DNA from: JABWCQ01 sp964530625
GTDB lineage: Bacteria; Electryoneota; RPQS01
Assembly: GCA_964530625.1 (NCBI GenBank)
Contig: CAZHAK010000002.1
Coordinates: 62,001 to 126,000 of the forward strand
Direction of reading: 5' to 3'
Length of the DNA: 64,000 bases
Numbering within the stretch: position 1 is the first letter of the stretch; the number at the start of each line of letters is the position of its first letter. A program made the position numbers and the translations under genes. The notes beneath the pieces are model-generated. The model did not search any database, had not been told where the DNA came from, and saw nothing but the letters and a program-made list of their open reading frames with translations. This document shows positions 44,629 through 53,132 of the stretch, piece after piece.

Positions 44629-45767
44629 ATCGCGTCACGATAGATGCGGCAGCTCTGCGGCACAACATACAAGTCGTGGACAGCTGGATGCGCGAGCACA
44701 AGGCGGAGTGGGCGCTTGTGACCAAGTGTTTGTGCGGTCATGGCGAAACGTTGACAGCACTTGAGAACATGGGTGTGCCGGCTTTTGCGGACTCGCGATT
44801 GCGGAATCTGCGGATGATACGCGACTATGCTCCGAAGATGAGTACGTGGTATCTGCGATTGCCACACTTCTCGGCCATTGGGCGGATTGTTTCGATGTCT
44901 GAAGTCAGTTTGAACAGCGAGGAAGAGCTCATCGTCGCGTTGAATGCCGAGGCGGCTCGCCAGAACAAGATTCACGGCATCATCGTGATGATTGAAGTCG
45001 GTGATTTGCGCGAAGGGATTTTGCCCGGTCACTTGGTTCAGTTTTACGAGAACATTTTCCAGCTTCCCAATGTCCGGGTGCTGGGTATAGGCGCCAACAT
45101 CGGGTGCTTGTCGGGTTCGGTTCCGAATCCTGAGCAGTTTATGCAGTTGGCGATGTACCACGAGCTCTTAGAGCTCAAGTTCAAGAAGAAGCTGCCGTTT
45201 ATCTCCGCAGGAGCATCGAGTGCGTTGCCGCTTTTGCTTGAGGGGGGGTTGCCAGCGGGAATCAACCATTTCAGAATCGGTGAAGCGGTGTTTTTGGGAA
45301 CGGATTTGGTGCGCGGAGGAATCCTGCCCGGGTTGCGCGGTGACGCGATCACACTTGAGGCGGAAGTCGTAGAAATCAAGGAGAAGAGTTTAATCGCGAT
45401 GGGCGATACGAGTTTGATCACTCCGTTTGAATCGAGTTTTGAGCAGCCGGACGTGGAAGGCTCGGCCAGCAGAAGGGGGTATCGTGCCATTGTGTCCGTC
45501 GGACAATTGGATACGGACGTCGGGGGATTAGTGCCGCGGAATCCGCAATTCAAGATTGCGGGCGCGTCGAGCGACGTGACGGTTTTGAATGTCGGCGAAG
45601 AGGATGCGGGAGTGAGGTTGGGCGACGTCGTGAAATTCGATGTCAACTATTCCGCGCTGGTGAGATTGATGAACAATACTTATACTGACCGTGTGCTGTT
45701 GCCGGAAACGGAAGCTGAGAAGAAAGCGGTTGCGCAAACGGAGGCTACGAAGTTAGCCACAGCGTAG
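44625..45767 (+). CDS. Alanine-racemase-fold PLP enzyme (ornithine/lysine racemase or YhfX-like)
   Basis: This is a fold-type III PLP protein of 380 residues. The first strand and N-terminal substrate region (VTIDAAALRHNIQVV) are followed by a lysine in WALVTKCLCGHG that should form the Schiff base. Later motifs are GIGANIGCLSG, SAGASSALPLL and HFRIGEAVFLGTD, which match the ornithine-racemase/YhfX branch better than biosynthetic alanine racemase (no AVVKADAYGHG). It would racemise a basic amino acid such as ornithine or lysine in the cytosol. It is coupled to the GNAT gene by ATGA and followed by a terminator. The C-terminal 20 residues are an Ala/Lys/Glu-rich extension without obvious role. 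Confidence 0.88.
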   Translation: MNRVTIDAAALRHNIQVVDSWMREHKAEWALVTKCLCGHGETLTALENMGVPAFADSRLRNLRMIRDYAPKMSTWYLRLPHFSAIGRIVSMSEVSLNSEEELIVALNAEAARQNKIHGIIVMIEVGDLREGILPGHLVQFYENIFQLPNVRVLGIGANIGCLSGSVPNPEQFMQLAMYHELLELKFKKKLPFISAGASSALPLLLEGGLPAGINHFRIGEAVFLGTDLVRGGILPGLRGDAITLEAEVVEIKEKSLIAMGDTSLITPFESSFEQPDVEGSASRRGYRAIVSVGQLDTDVGGLVPRNPQFKIAGASSDVTVLNVGEEDAGVRLGDVVKFDVNYSALVRLMNNTYTDRVLLPETEAEKKAVAQTEATKLATA

Positions 45768-45783
45768 AACATCGAGAATTGAT

Positions 45784-45814
45784 AAAGCCCCGGCCAATTC
45801 GGTCGGGGCTTTTT
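45784..45814 (+). terminator. Terminator after the racemase gene
   Basis: AAAGCCCCGGCC pairs with GGTCGGGGCTTT around AATTC, followed by TTTTT. Confidence 0.92.
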
Positions 45815-46069
45815 GTTGTCATAAAGACTGTTTTACTCAGGGATAGGAATTCGAGAAGCATTCTCTTTCGTCCACTGCGAAAAGGTCTTCAGTTCAGGAT
45901 TAAAGGAGCGGGAAGCACGCGCACCGACGAACAATGTTTGGAAGTCGTGAATGTCTTGAACAGTATTCACCGACGGTTTTGCCGATATACTTGTCGCCGC
46001 CTTCGAAGATACTAAAAGCGCACTTGCTGATGTCTTCGAGTGACGACCAGCTGATTTAGGGTCAAGCAA
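45815..46069. other. Convergent intergenic region before thioredoxin
   Basis: About 250 nt between two terminators. A minus-strand frame here (45833-46102) reads protein-like in part (ASRSFNPELKTFSQW) but has no good start or recognisable family. It may be a gene remnant. Confidence 0.4.
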
Positions 46070-46098
46070 ACGGCCCCGTGAAATCTCACGGGGCCGTC
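46070..46098 (-). terminator. Hairpin after thioredoxin gene
   Basis: ACGGCCCCGTGA pairs with TCACGGGGCCGT, a 12-bp perfect stem just past the trxA stop; on the minus strand it is followed by TTGCTT. Confidence 0.8.
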
Positions 46099-46120
46099 GC
46101 ATTTAGAAGGAACCTTTTAC

Positions 46121-46459
46121 TTAGGCAAGCAATGCGTCGACACGAGCTTTCAGCGCGTGTTTGGGAAGTGCGCCGACCTGACGGTCAATCATCTCGCCGT
46201 TCTTAAAGAACAGCAGCGTGGGAATCGAACTGACATGATACTGGCGGCTGATATTCGGCGCTTGATCGACGTCGACTTTCGCAAAGGCTACTTTGCCGGC
46301 ATATTCATTGGCCAATTCTTCCACGATCGGCGCGATCATGCGACAGGGTCCGCACCAATCGGCATAACAATCAACGACTAATAGGTTGTTGGTTTTTACA
46401 GCATCACCTAACGACTGATCGGTAACTTTAAGCACTGCGTTGGCAGCAATATTCGACAT
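46121..46459 (-). CDS. trxA: Thioredoxin
   Basis: At 112 residues without a signal peptide, it has the canonical active site WCGPC (Cys36, Cys39), the buried aspartate of the LLVVDCYADWCGPC strand, VDVDQAPNISRQYHVSSIPT with the cis-proline, and FKNGEMIDRQVGALPK. It reduces protein disulfides in the cytosol using thioredoxin reductase. It lies about 50 nt downstream of a TlpA-like thioredoxin-fold lipoprotein gene on the same strand, so the two may be co-transcribed. Confidence 0.97.
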   Translation of the reverse strand: MSNIAANAVLKVTDQSLGDAVKTNNLLVVDCYADWCGPCRMIAPIVEELANEYAGKVAFAKVDVDQAPNISRQYHVSSIPTLLFFKNGEMIDRQVGALPKHALKARVDALLA

Positions 46460-46511
46460 AGTCTGTCACTCCAAAATTAAGATATGTATAACAGGCAGAA
46501 GCGCAAGCGGT

Positions 46512-47054
46512 TTAGAGTAACCCTTGGATTTTCTGCTCAAAGAATTCTTTGGGGCGATAGCCGACGACGGTTTCAGAAATTTCACCGTCTTTGCCGATGA
46601 TAAAACAGGTCGGAATCGAGCGCGGACGGCCAAAAATCTGTGCGGCTTCGTCACCGAAGATGCCGATCGGATAGTTGATTTTCATTTGGTCCGAAAAGGC
46701 TTGAACTTTCGGAGCGCCTTCGCGAGCGAATGCGAGACCGACGACTTCGACTTGGCCTTTGTATTGATCATACAGATCGATGAAATGCGGAATCCCTTTT
46801 CGGCAGGGCCCGCACCACGTATCCCAGATGTCAACGATGACGACTTTACCATAGAACGAGCGCGCGTCAACAATCTCGCCACTGGTGGTCTTGTAAGTGA
46901 AATTCAATTTCTTCGCATCTTCCACCTTGGCGGTGGCCTGTTTGGTACCGCCTTCACCGCAACCGATGGATGCGAGCATGAAGGTTGCCAAAACCAGTGA
47001 CAATAGTGTTTTCATGGAGGCTTTCGTGTTTACCTTGCTATACAGTTTAATCAT
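46512..47054 (-). CDS. TlpA/ResA-like thiol-disulfide oxidoreductase lipoprotein
   Basis: ATG 47054 is preceded by GGGAG with 7-nt spacing; ATG 47015 is an internal alternative lacking a ribosome site. The N-terminal hydrophobic stretch ends in a lipobox-like SIGC (Cys32), so the protein is probably membrane-anchored, facing the periplasm. The thioredoxin fold has WCGPC (in DIWDTWCGPCRKG) and a cis-Pro region RSIPTCFIIGKDG. Proteins of this group reduce apocytochrome c cysteines before heme attachment or serve general periplasmic thiol exchange. With nearly 100 heme-attachment motifs encoded nearby, a cytochrome-maturation role is reasonable, but no other maturation genes are in the window. 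Confidence 0.9.
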   Translation of the reverse strand: MIKLYSKVNTKASMKTLLSLVLATFMLASIGCGEGGTKQATAKVEDAKKLNFTYKTTSGEIVDARSFYGKVVIVDIWDTWCGPCRKGIPHFIDLYDQYKGQVEVVGLAFAREGAPKVQAFSDQMKINYPIGIFGDEAAQIFGRPRSIPTCFIIGKDGEISETVVGYRPKEFFEQKIQGLL

Positions 47055-47201
47055 CAAGGGGCTCCCGGGATCAATGGGTGAACGTGTGACCTTGTAGGTA
47101 GGTTCCAATTCCATAAGATACGGAAAGTTGACCGGAGAAACAAGTATTTGAGGCGAGCCTGTATGCGTGTTGTTTATGGTTGTAATCCTTGAAGTTGTGA
47201 T

Positions 47202-48227
47202 TCATTTTGGGGTATGAAGGGTACGTCCGACGGCAGGAGCGATGAGTTTCAGACTTTCCATCATCCCCGATAGTTGTGTGGGGTAGAGGGACTGATAGCC
47301 ATCGGATAGGGCACGGTCGGGATCGGGGTGCATTTCGACAATCAGCCCGTCAGCGCCTACCGCAACAGCCGCACGAGCGAGTGGTGAAACCATTTTGCGA
47401 TGTCCTGTGCCATGGGAAGGATCAACGATGATTGGCAAGTGCGACATGTCTTTGACCGCGGGGACAATGTTCAAGTCCAATGTATTGCGGGCGAAGTCTG
47501 AGAAGCCGCGGATACCGCGCTCGCACAAGATTACATTATAGTTTCCGGTGGAGAGAACGTACTCTGCGGCATTTAGGAGTTCATCCAATGACGCTGCGGG
47601 ACCGCGTTTCAAGAGCACGGGCTTGCCGCTTTTGGCGACGACTTCTAACAGCGAATAATTTTGCATGTTGCGCGCGCCGATTTGCAGCACGTCAATATAG
47701 GGTAAGGCCAGCACACAGGATTCGTTGTCTACGACTTCGGTGACAACCGGCAGCCCGAAATCCTTTCCTGCGGCTTGAATCCACTCGAGAGCTTGTTTGC
47801 CTAATCCTCGAAATGAATACGGTGACGTGCGGGGCTTGAAGGCTCCGCCGCGCAACAGCTGTGCGCCGGAGTTTTTGACCACTTCCGCTGACTTGAAAAT
47901 TTGTTCGCGGGATTCAATCGAGCATGGTCCGGCGATAATGGCAAGTTCTGCTCCTCCGACACGCACATCGCCGATTTGCACAATGGTATCTTCGGGTTTT
48001 GTTTCGCGCGAAACGAGCTTGAAGGATTTTGTGACGCGCACGGCCTGCACGACGCCGGGCAACTCTTCGAACTGCGCGGCGGTCAATGGCCCGGAATTTC
48101 CTGTGATGCCGATTGCGGTGCGCGACTCGCCGGGGATTTCGTGCCCGCGCAGGCCAATGGACTCGATATATGAGACGACGTTCTTGATTTGCTCAGTCGT
48201 CGCCTCGCGGCTCATGATGATTAACAC
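47202..48227 (-). CDS. aroF: 3-deoxy-7-phosphoheptulonate (DAHP) synthase, type I-beta with ferredoxin-like N-domain
   Basis: GTG 48227 is preceded by GGAGAAAC at a suitable distance and lies 12 nt after the trpA stop. Residues 1-70 form the small ferredoxin-like regulatory domain of the Thermotoga-type enzymes. The barrel follows with AGPCSIES, LRGGAFKPRTSPYSFRG, ARNMQNYSLL, KRGPAAS and VDPSHGTGHR. It condenses phosphoenolpyruvate with erythrose 4-phosphate, the first step of aromatic biosynthesis. As the final gene of the trp operon it is placed under trp attenuation, so tryptophan starvation would raise both entry flux and the tryptophan branch. Confidence 0.96.
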   Translation of the reverse strand: MLIIMSREATTEQIKNVVSYIESIGLRGHEIPGESRTAIGITGNSGPLTAAQFEELPGVVQAVRVTKSFKLVSRETKPEDTIVQIGDVRVGGAELAIIAGPCSIESREQIFKSAEVVKNSGAQLLRGGAFKPRTSPYSFRGLGKQALEWIQAAGKDFGLPVVTEVVDNESCVLALPYIDVLQIGARNMQNYSLLEVVAKSGKPVLLKRGPAASLDELLNAAEYVLSTGNYNVILCERGIRGFSDFARNTLDLNIVPAVKDMSHLPIIVDPSHGTGHRKMVSPLARAAVAVGADGLIVEMHPDPDRALSDGYQSLYPTQLSGMMESLKLIAPAVGRTLHTPK

Positions 48228-48239
48228 GGGCAGTTTCTC

Positions 48240-49052
48240 CTATGCGGAAAGGGGATGATCAATGGCATCCCGTAATGACGTGACAAATTCGCGCGTGAAT
48301 CTTCGCGCATGCTCAAGTGTCTTAGATTCTCCAATGCCGTCCAACAGCGCGCTTCCGACAATGACACCGTCTGAAACAGAAGCCAGCGTGCGCGCGGACT
48401 CTGGTGACGAGACTCCGAATCCCGAGAGAAAGGGAGTGGTGAGTGTAGCTTTCAGAGCGGATAGGTAACGCTTGACGTCGGGATCCAACGAGGTTCTCGC
48501 ACCGGTTACTCCGGTAACGGCTACGGCGTAGATGAAGGGCGCATCGAGTAGATCAATTTGGGCGATGCGGTCGGCGCTGGACGTCGGCGCAAGAAACGGA
48601 ACTCGCGGAAGATTCATGTTCTTTGCTTGTGTTTCAATCTCGAGAAACTCGTTGCTATGCACGGGCCACTCAGGGAGGATGAGTCCGCACAGATTTGCAG
48701 TCTTCGCACTTGCGAGAAACTCATGAGTTCCTGTCACGCTGTTTAAGTAACCCATGAAAACAGTTGGGCCGAGTGCACTGGCTTGCGCGGCAAGATTGAA
48801 GTAATCTTCAGAGGTTAATCCGTTATCGAGGACGAGTTGCGACGCCGCTTGAATCGTCGGGCCGTCGGCCAGGGGATCAGAGAAGGGCATTCCCAACTCG
48901 AGAAAGTCCGCTCCGCCGGCAAAAATTTCTTGACACAGCGAGACGGTCCACTCTCGCTTGGGAAAACCGCAGGTGAGATAAATCGCGAGCAGCTTCCGTG
49001 ATTGGCTCTTCGCGTCGCGGATCAACTTGTAAAGATCAGAGGTGCGCGCCAT
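48240..49052 (-). CDS. trpA: Tryptophan synthase alpha chain
   Basis: ATG 49052 (MARTSDLYKL) is the family start and overlaps trpB by 17 nt; the longer frame upstream is trpB antiparallel-frame sequence. The alpha subunit's TIM barrel shows the catalytic pair Glu52 (FLELGMPFSDP) and Asp63 (LADGP), the phosphate-binding GFGVSSPE and the VSDGVIVGSAL strand. It cleaves indole-3-glycerol phosphate to indole and glyceraldehyde 3-phosphate and channels indole to TrpB. Length (270) is normal. Confidence 0.97.
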   Translation of the reverse strand: MARTSDLYKLIRDAKSQSRKLLAIYLTCGFPKREWTVSLCQEIFAGGADFLELGMPFSDPLADGPTIQAASQLVLDNGLTSEDYFNLAAQASALGPTVFMGYLNSVTGTHEFLASAKTANLCGLILPEWPVHSNEFLEIETQAKNMNLPRVPFLAPTSSADRIAQIDLLDAPFIYAVAVTGVTGARTSLDPDVKRYLSALKATLTTPFLSGFGVSSPESARTLASVSDGVIVGSALLDGIGESKTLEHARRFTREFVTSLRDAIDHPLSA

Positions 49053-50211
49053 ATGTCCCCATATCTTTGTCGCCGCGTCCGGAGAGGCAAACGATAGCCG
49101 TTTGCCTGAAGCCATCTTCTTTCATTTTGCTGAGGTGCGCTAACGCGTGGGCAGATTCGAGCGCGGGGATAATCCCTTCGAGCTTTGCTAGGTCGCGCGC
49201 GGCGGTGAGGGCTTCATCATCGCTGACTCGTACATATTTGACGCGGCCACTATCAAAGAGAAAACTGTGCTCGGGGCCGATGCCGGGATAGTCTAGTCCT
49301 GCGGAAATCGAGTGTGCTTCGAGAATTTGTCCATCGTCATTTTGCAATACGTAACTGCGTGAACCGTGCAAGACTCCGGGTGTGCCGCGAGTCAACGCTG
49401 CGGCATGATGCAGGGAGTGATCGCCTTCGCCTCCGGCTTCTACGCCAATCAATTGAATGTTTTCATTTACGATGAATGGAAAAAAGAATCCGATAGCATT
49501 GCTGCCACCACCTACGCACGCAAGCAACACATGGGGAACGATGCCGCGCTGGCTGCATTGGTCGCGGGTCTCTTCTCCGATGACTTTTTGAAAATCGCGC
49601 ACCATCATAGGATAAGGATGCGGTCCGACGACACTGCCGATTAAATAGAAGGTATCGCGAACATTCGTTACCCAGTCGCGGATCGCTTCGCTTGTCGCAT
49701 CTTTCAATGTTTGTGTGCCAGAGGTAACAGGCCGCACGGTTGCGCCGAGCATTTTCATGCGCGCGACGTTGGGTGCTTGCCGCTCCATATCTTTCGCGCC
49801 CATATACACGACGCACTCAAGACCAAAGCGAGCACAGACGGTTGCAGTCGCGACGCCGTGTTGTCCTGCACCTGTTTCGGCGATGACGCGCGGTTTTCCG
49901 GCACGCTTCGCGAGCAGTGCTTGTCCGAGCGCGTTGTTGAGTTTATGCGCGCCGGTGTGCAAGAGATCTTCGCGCTTCAAGATAACTTGAAAACCCATTG
50001 CATCACTTAAGCGTTCGGCGGGATAGAGCGGAGTGGGGCGGCCCGCAAAATCATGCAAGTGCCATGAAAGTTCCTGATGAAACGACGGATCTACAGCCGC
50101 GGAGCGATAGGCTTGCGCAAGCTCTTGACAGGGTGCGACCAATGTTTCGGGAATAAATTGTCCGCCGTAGGAGCCGAAAAAGCCGTGCTTATCAGGAAAG
50201 GAATAGGTCAT
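49036..50211 (-). CDS. trpB: Tryptophan synthase beta chain
   Basis: At 391 residues this is a typical TrpB1. PLP lysine is Lys90 in HTGAHKLNNALGQ; ETGAGQHGVATATVCARFG, the phosphate-binding GGGSNAIG and the C-terminal LSGRGDKDM are all present. It joins indole with serine to form tryptophan. The start overlaps the trpF stop by 1 nt (TAATG), and the 3' end overlaps trpA, fitting the stoichiometric alpha2-beta2 complex. Confidence 0.98.
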   Translation of the reverse strand: MTYSFPDKHGFFGSYGGQFIPETLVAPCQELAQAYRSAAVDPSFHQELSWHLHDFAGRPTPLYPAERLSDAMGFQVILKREDLLHTGAHKLNNALGQALLAKRAGKPRVIAETGAGQHGVATATVCARFGLECVVYMGAKDMERQAPNVARMKMLGATVRPVTSGTQTLKDATSEAIRDWVTNVRDTFYLIGSVVGPHPYPMMVRDFQKVIGEETRDQCSQRGIVPHVLLACVGGGSNAIGFFFPFIVNENIQLIGVEAGGEGDHSLHHAAALTRGTPGVLHGSRSYVLQNDDGQILEAHSISAGLDYPGIGPEHSFLFDSGRVKYVRVSDDEALTAARDLAKLEGIIPALESAHALAHLSKMKEDGFRQTAIVCLSGRGDKDMGTYGAHL

Positions 50212-50795
50212 TATTGAATCTGGCTGCGAACTAAGTACTCAATCTTTATCATTGTCAGAGGGTCTTTGTGGCGATCATCTCGCTGAATACCGCGAGCGAT
50301 GTCCACTCCAAAGGGACGGCACTGCTCAATTCGTTCCACAATATTCGTCGGGTCCAATCCACTTGCGACAATGATGGGTCTGTCGCCGGGCAACTCGTCT
50401 TGAATTCCTGTAAAAGCCGGATCGTCAATCATCCAGGCGAAAGCTTTTTGATGCGGGTAGAGCAAATGCAACTCTGACGAGTCTCTTGTTGCTTTGATGT
50501 AGGGTAAGTTAAAGGACTCCGCAAACTCCGCGCTCTCTTGTCCGTGGAATTGGAGCATGTCGGGGTTAGCAAGGTCGATTCTTTGCTCAACAAACGACGA
50601 GTCGGCATCCTGAAAAACCAAAACAAGTTTAGCTTTTCCGCGACGCATCTTTCCGAGTTTTGACAATTCCGCATCTGAAACGAAACGAGGCGTATCGGGA
50701 ACGCAGATCAGACCGACCGCATCAATCCCCAGTGCAATGGCAAAACTATAGTCTGTTGAATTGCAAAAGCCGCAGTATTTTATCCACACACTCAT
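50211..50795 (-). CDS. trpF: Phosphoribosylanthranilate isomerase
   Basis: A TIM-barrel enzyme of 194 residues. The N-terminal KYCGF carries the general-base cysteine (Cys8; KICG in most homologues), FHGQES follows strand 3-4, and VDIARGIQR holds the catalytic aspartate (usually VDVSSGVE). It performs the Amadori rearrangement of phosphoribosylanthranilate. The sequence is somewhat divergent from standard TrpF but sits exactly in the trp operon, overlapping trpB and, by 4 nt (ATGA), trpC. Confidence 0.93.
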   Translation of the reverse strand: MSVWIKYCGFCNSTDYSFAIALGIDAVGLICVPDTPRFVSDAELSKLGKMRRGKAKLVLVFQDADSSFVEQRIDLANPDMLQFHGQESAEFAESFNLPYIKATRDSSELHLLYPHQKAFAWMIDDPAFTGIQDELPGDRPIIVASGLDPTNIVERIEQCRPFGVDIARGIQRDDRHKDPLTMIKIEYLVRSQIQ

Positions 50796-51556
50796 CGTAA
50801 CAACTCGGACAGAGTTTTGCCGGGATCGGGTTGCTTCATCATGAAACTGCCGATCAATACGGCGTTAGCTCCTCGCTTGTGCATTTGGTCTAAATCAGAT
50901 TTGCTTTGTAACCCACTCTCCGCAACCTTGAGTTCACGCGGCGGCAACAGGGGGAAAAGGCGAGCGCTGGTGTCTAAATCAATTTGCAAGGTGGTCAGGT
51001 TTCGATGATTCACGCCCCATGCAACGCCGGAAAGTCCTTCCGCTTTTTGCAAATCATCTTCGTCATGCAATTCAAGAAGCACTTCAAGATTCACGTCAGA
51101 CGCAAGTTGTCTTAGCTCCAGAAGTTGTTCACGCTCAAGCATTTTTGCAATCAGCAGAATCGCATCTGCGCCGATTTGCCGGGAGCGCCAGATATCGTAT
51201 TCGTCAAACAGGAAATCTTTTCGCAGCACGGGCAGGGAGGACAAGTGCTTCGCTCGTTTGATATTTTCGAGCGCGCCGCCGAAAGAATGTAACTCTGTCA
51301 GCACGGACAAGGCTGAAGCGCCTGCGGTTTCGTAGGATGCCGCAATCGCTTCGACGTCGTTAAGTTTGCGCAAAACGCCTTCACTGGGTGATTGAAATTT
51401 AATCTCGGCTATGACACTCAAGCGATCTTTCGTCAGTGCGCGCAGAAAATCTCGCGGTGGTTCAATATCTCGGGCGCGTGACTTCAATTCAACGAGCGGT
51501 ATCGAGATGTCACGAGTGGCACGCCGCTTCTTGAGAATATCTTTCAGAATGCTCAT
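50792..51556 (-). CDS. trpC: Indole-3-glycerol phosphate synthase
   Basis: ATG 51556 (MSILKDILKK) overlaps the trpD stop (ATGA); the longer frame upstream is not family-like. Catalytic residues are recognisable: Lys53 in IAEIKFQSPSEG, Lys in VLRKDFLFDEYDI, Glu in LEVLLELHDEDD, Asn in VNHRNL and ESGLQSKSD with the phosphate-binding GSFMM. It closes the indole ring of carboxyphenylaminodeoxyribulose phosphate. Length (254) is normal. Confidence 0.96.
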   Translation of the reverse strand: MSILKDILKKRRATRDISIPLVELKSRARDIEPPRDFLRALTKDRLSVIAEIKFQSPSEGVLRKLNDVEAIAASYETAGASALSVLTELHSFGGALENIKRAKHLSSLPVLRKDFLFDEYDIWRSRQIGADAILLIAKMLEREQLLELRQLASDVNLEVLLELHDEDDLQKAEGLSGVAWGVNHRNLTTLQIDLDTSARLFPLLPPRELKVAESGLQSKSDLDQMHKRGANAVLIGSFMMKQPDPGKTLSELLR

Positions 51557-52554
51557 GTCGTGCGCAGGGAATTCAGATATGCCTTGAACGCTCCGCTGGA
51601 AACGCATTCGCGGGCGGAAAAGACTGCTGCTTCGAAACAACCTACTCTCTCGGCCAACATGAGAGCCGGGGCGCAGTTTGCGACAATCCAATCGCGCAAC
51701 TCGAGTTCCTGCCCGTCCGCGACGGCGAGCAGTCGCTTCGCGTTGTGTTGGTCGTCGCTCCCTGCAATCGCAGTGCGGTCAACCGGGGATGCGCTCCAGC
51801 CCGAGGCGCGCCAAACACCCTCTGAAATGTTGCCGTCGCGGAGCATACAGTAGTGAGTGTCGCCGTCGAGCGCGATTTCGTCCAAGCCCCCCGCGCCATG
51901 CACGGCGATGACAAATTCGGAACCGCTTTGCGCTAAAGTCTCCACCAAGGGTTGCATCCACTTGGGATCAAAGACGCCGATGAGTTGCCGCCTAACCCTT
52001 GCGGGGTTTGCGAGCGGCCCGAGCAGATTGAAAATTGTGCGGACCTCAAGCTCTTTACGAACAGACGCGACGCTCTTCATTGCGGAATGAAAATGCGGTG
52101 CGAACAGGAAAGCGAAATTGTATTGAGCAAGCGATAGTTCTGCTTCAACCGCAGTTGCACAGAACGGAATATTGAGCGCGTCCAAGAAATCCGCGCTGCC
52201 TGACTTTGACGAGACAGCGCGATTGCCGTGTTTGGCGACCGTGACGCCACAGGCGGCAGCAAGTAGTGCGGCGGCCGTGGAGAGATTGAAACTATGACTG
52301 CCGTCGCCGCCGGTTCCGCACAGATCAACGGTGAGTTTGTCGGTACTCCTCACTCTGATCATGTGAGCGCGCATAGTGTCGAGAAATCCGGACAGCTCGT
52401 CGACCGTTTCACCTCGCGCATGTAATGCGCTTAGCAGCGCACCTATTTCGAGCGGCGACGAGTCTGCTTGAAAGAGTAACTCACAGGATTTAGCGGCATC
52501 TTCGCGCGAAAGTGTGCCCCCGTGTACGACTTGTTTCAAGAAGTCACGCAGCAT
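51553..52554 (-). CDS. trpD: Anthranilate phosphoribosyltransferase
   Basis: A 333-residue TrpD with the PRPP-binding GTGGDGS loop (80-86) followed by HSFNLST, KHGNRAVSSKSGSADFLDAL for anthranilate and magnesium binding, and FLFAPHFHSAMK. It transfers phosphoribose to anthranilate. It is a stand-alone enzyme (not fused to TrpG), with its start overlapping the trpG stop by 1 nt (TAATG). Confidence 0.97.
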   Translation of the reverse strand: MLRDFLKQVVHGGTLSREDAAKSCELLFQADSSPLEIGALLSALHARGETVDELSGFLDTMRAHMIRVRSTDKLTVDLCGTGGDGSHSFNLSTAAALLAAACGVTVAKHGNRAVSSKSGSADFLDALNIPFCATAVEAELSLAQYNFAFLFAPHFHSAMKSVASVRKELEVRTIFNLLGPLANPARVRRQLIGVFDPKWMQPLVETLAQSGSEFVIAVHGAGGLDEIALDGDTHYCMLRDGNISEGVWRASGWSASPVDRTAIAGSDDQHNAKRLLAVADGQELELRDWIVANCAPALMLAERVGCFEAAVFSARECVSSGAFKAYLNSLRTT

Positions 52555-53132
52555 TACTTGGCGCTCGCAGTCATAGCCAGAAAATTCGCGAGCAGTTTCT
52601 CGCCTTCGGGTGTAAGTATGGATTCGGGATGAAACTGCACTCCTTCTATGGGCAATGACTTGTGCCTTATACCCATGATTTCGCCGTCCTGTGTGCGCGA
52701 CGAAACTTCTAGTTCATCGGGCAAGCCAACTTGTGCGACGATCAACGAATGATAGCGACCCGCCTCAAACGGATCGGGCAATCCGCGATAAATTGTCCGA
52801 CCGTCATGAAAAATTTTCGCCGATTTGCCGTGAACCAATGATGGCGCGGCAACGACTTTTCCTCCGAAATGTAATCCGATCATTTGATGACCTAAGCATA
52901 CTCCGAGGATCGGAAGTTTGCCAATCGTCCCCGCGAGAATGTCCGGCATGTTGCCAGCGTCTTCGGGACGACCGGGGCCGGGGGACAGAATCAGCGCGCG
53001 CGGATTTTTGGCAAGCAGCTCGTCGCAGGTGATCTCGTTATTGCGCGCGACTTCGACACGTACACCTGTTTTGCCGACGGCTTGCACGAGATTGTAGGTA
53101 AAGGAGTCGTAGTTATCGAGGACAAAAATCAT
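52554..53132 (-). CDS. trpG: Anthranilate synthase glutamine amidotransferase component
   Basis: A class I glutamine amidotransferase of 192 residues with nucleophile Cys79 in LGVCLGHQ, the oxyanion SPGPGRPEDAG and the His/Glu of QFHPESILTPEG. It supplies ammonia to TrpE. Overlap with trpE (ATGA, 4 nt) and with trpD matches the tight coupling of this operon. The trp context favours TrpG over PabA, although such proteins may serve both. Confidence 0.95.
   Translation of the reverse strand: MIFVLDNYDSFTYNLVQAVGKTGVRVEVARNNEITCDELLAKNPRALILSPGPGRPEDAGNMPDILAGTIGKLPILGVCLGHQMIGLHFGGKVVAAPSLVHGKSAKIFHDGRTIYRGLPDPFEAGRYHSLIVAQVGLPDELEVSSRTQDGEIMGIRHKSLPIEGVQFHPESILTPEGEKLLANFLAMTASAK

Noticed and set aside
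45833..46102. 89-codon minus-strand ORF between the racemase and thioredoxin genes
   Set aside because: Partly protein-like, but it lacks a ribosome site, overlaps the trxA terminator hairpin and matches no family I know; at most a remnant.
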